Shown here one piece after another: positions 14,051-14,418 of a stretch of 14,418 bases of DNA. The notes under the pieces were generated by a model, which saw nothing but the letters and a program-made list of their open reading frames with translations, was not told the DNA's origin and did not search any database. Every line of letters starts with the position of its first letter. Within the stretch, counting starts at the first letter, position 1. The stretch covers positions 1 to 14,418 of the forward strand of contig CAZPAH010000076.1 of assembly GCA_964584495.1 (NCBI GenBank), read 5' to 3'. This DNA comes from CAZPAH01 sp964584495. GTDB taxonomy: Bacteria > Krumholzibacteriota > Krumholzibacteriia > Krumholzibacteriales > Krumholzibacteriaceae. The translations under genes and the position numbers were made by a program.

Positions 14051-14418
14051 AAGGCGGTCATCCGGACGCGGGAGAAAAAGCGCGGGCGGCGGATTACGTC
14101 TTCCTGCTGCGCCCGATGATACTGATCCCGGTGTGGACCTTTTTCCTGCTGGGGGCACATCACGGTTGCGCCGCGGCGGGAATCACCTGCGGTTGGCGGG
14201 CGATTCTGCCGGCCGTTATCTGCTTCACCGCATCGATCGGAGCGGTATATATAATCAACCAGATCAGCGACCGCGAGTCCGACCTTGCTAACGACAAGCT
14301 CTTCCTGATACCTCATTCGATAATATCGGTAAGGGCGGCTTCTATCGAGGCCGTCCTCCTGGCGGCGGCTTCCCTGGCGGTCGCGATATTATTCCTCCCG
14401 CGGGGATTTCTCCTCCTG
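14035..14418 (+). CDS. UbiA-family prenyltransferase, partial (3' end missing)
   Basis: An open frame of 128 residues that runs off the right edge. The ATG at 14035 lies 16 nt inside the end of the ligase gene. Residues 21-42 form the first membrane helix, starting YVFLLRP, typical of UbiA enzymes. A second helix follows (about 57-77). The polyprenyl-diphosphate motif NxxxDxxxD is intact as NQISDRESD (75-83), continuing LANDKLFLI. A third helix begins near 104. These integral membrane enzymes attach isoprenoid chains to aromatic or glycerol-phosphate acceptors: ubiquinone, menaquinone, heme or archaeal-type ether lipids. The second Asp-rich motif lies beyond the edge, so the acceptor cannot be told. 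The coupling to an acyl-activating ligase hints at lipid or quinone side-chain metabolism. Confidence 0.85.
   Translation, partial: MDRGIEGGHPDAGEKARAADYVFLLRPMILIPVWTFFLLGAHHGCAAAGITCGWRAILPAVICFTASIGAVYIINQISDRESDLANDKLFLIPHSIISVRAASIEAVLLAAASLAVAILFLPRGFLLL

Noticed and set aside
1..14418. Mobile element, CRISPR array, defence island or toxin-antitoxin pair
   Set aside because: No transposase, integrase, direct-repeat array, terminal repeats or recognisable defence domain was found on reading both strands.

Overview
The window reads as chromosomal DNA from a GC-rich, Gram-negative bacterium, most likely an FCB-superphylum or related candidate lineage (Krumholzibacteriota/Eisenbacteria-like). 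The evidence is a PorV/PorQ-type outer-membrane protein beside a secreted fibronectin-III protein with a FlgD-type Ig C-terminal domain, strong AGGAGG-type ribosome sites, and mixed ATG/GTG/TTG starts. The lineage is inferred; there is no rRNA or other phylogenetic marker. No tRNA, CRISPR array, transposase or phage gene was seen.

Layout. (1) 1-1531, minus strand: an envelope pair, a secreted Fn3/FlgD-Ig protein followed 18 bp later by a PorV/PorQ-like protein that runs off the left edge, with a promoter at 1504-1531. (2) About 1532-2100: AT-rich DNA with no convincing gene. (3) 2161-3663, plus: a secreted right-handed beta-helix protein. (4) 3679-5627, minus: a PIG-L (LmbE-like) deacetylase coupled by an ATGA overlap to a GNAT acyltransferase with a probable second GNAT-like half. 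(5) 5628-5834: a divergent regulatory region with a good sigma70-like promoter and GCATA half-sites. (6) 5835-11278, plus: a tight run of GT4 glycosyltransferase, unusual GT4-like glycosyltransferase, GT4 glycosyltransferase, hexapeptide-repeat acyltransferase, SAM methyltransferase and a TrmH/SpoU RNA methyltransferase. (7) 11353-12153, plus: a small nitroreductase and an unrecognised 96-residue protein. (8) 12302 to the right edge, plus: a long-chain acyl-CoA synthetase-type ligase overlapping a truncated UbiA-family prenyltransferase.

How the genes may work together. The three glycosyltransferases, O-acyltransferase and methyltransferase, with the divergent deacetylase/GNAT pair, look like an assembly-and-decoration module for a surface glycan or glycoconjugate: sugars are added, then N-deacetylated, acylated and methylated. 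There is no polymerase, flippase, initiating transferase or nucleotide-sugar pathway here, so it must rely on genes elsewhere. The RNA methyltransferase at the end of the run is probably a housekeeping passenger. The ligase plus UbiA pair suggests a separate lipid or isoprenoid function. The glycan locus and the adjacent envelope proteins are the most distinctive content. I do not see a clear new defence or mobile system.
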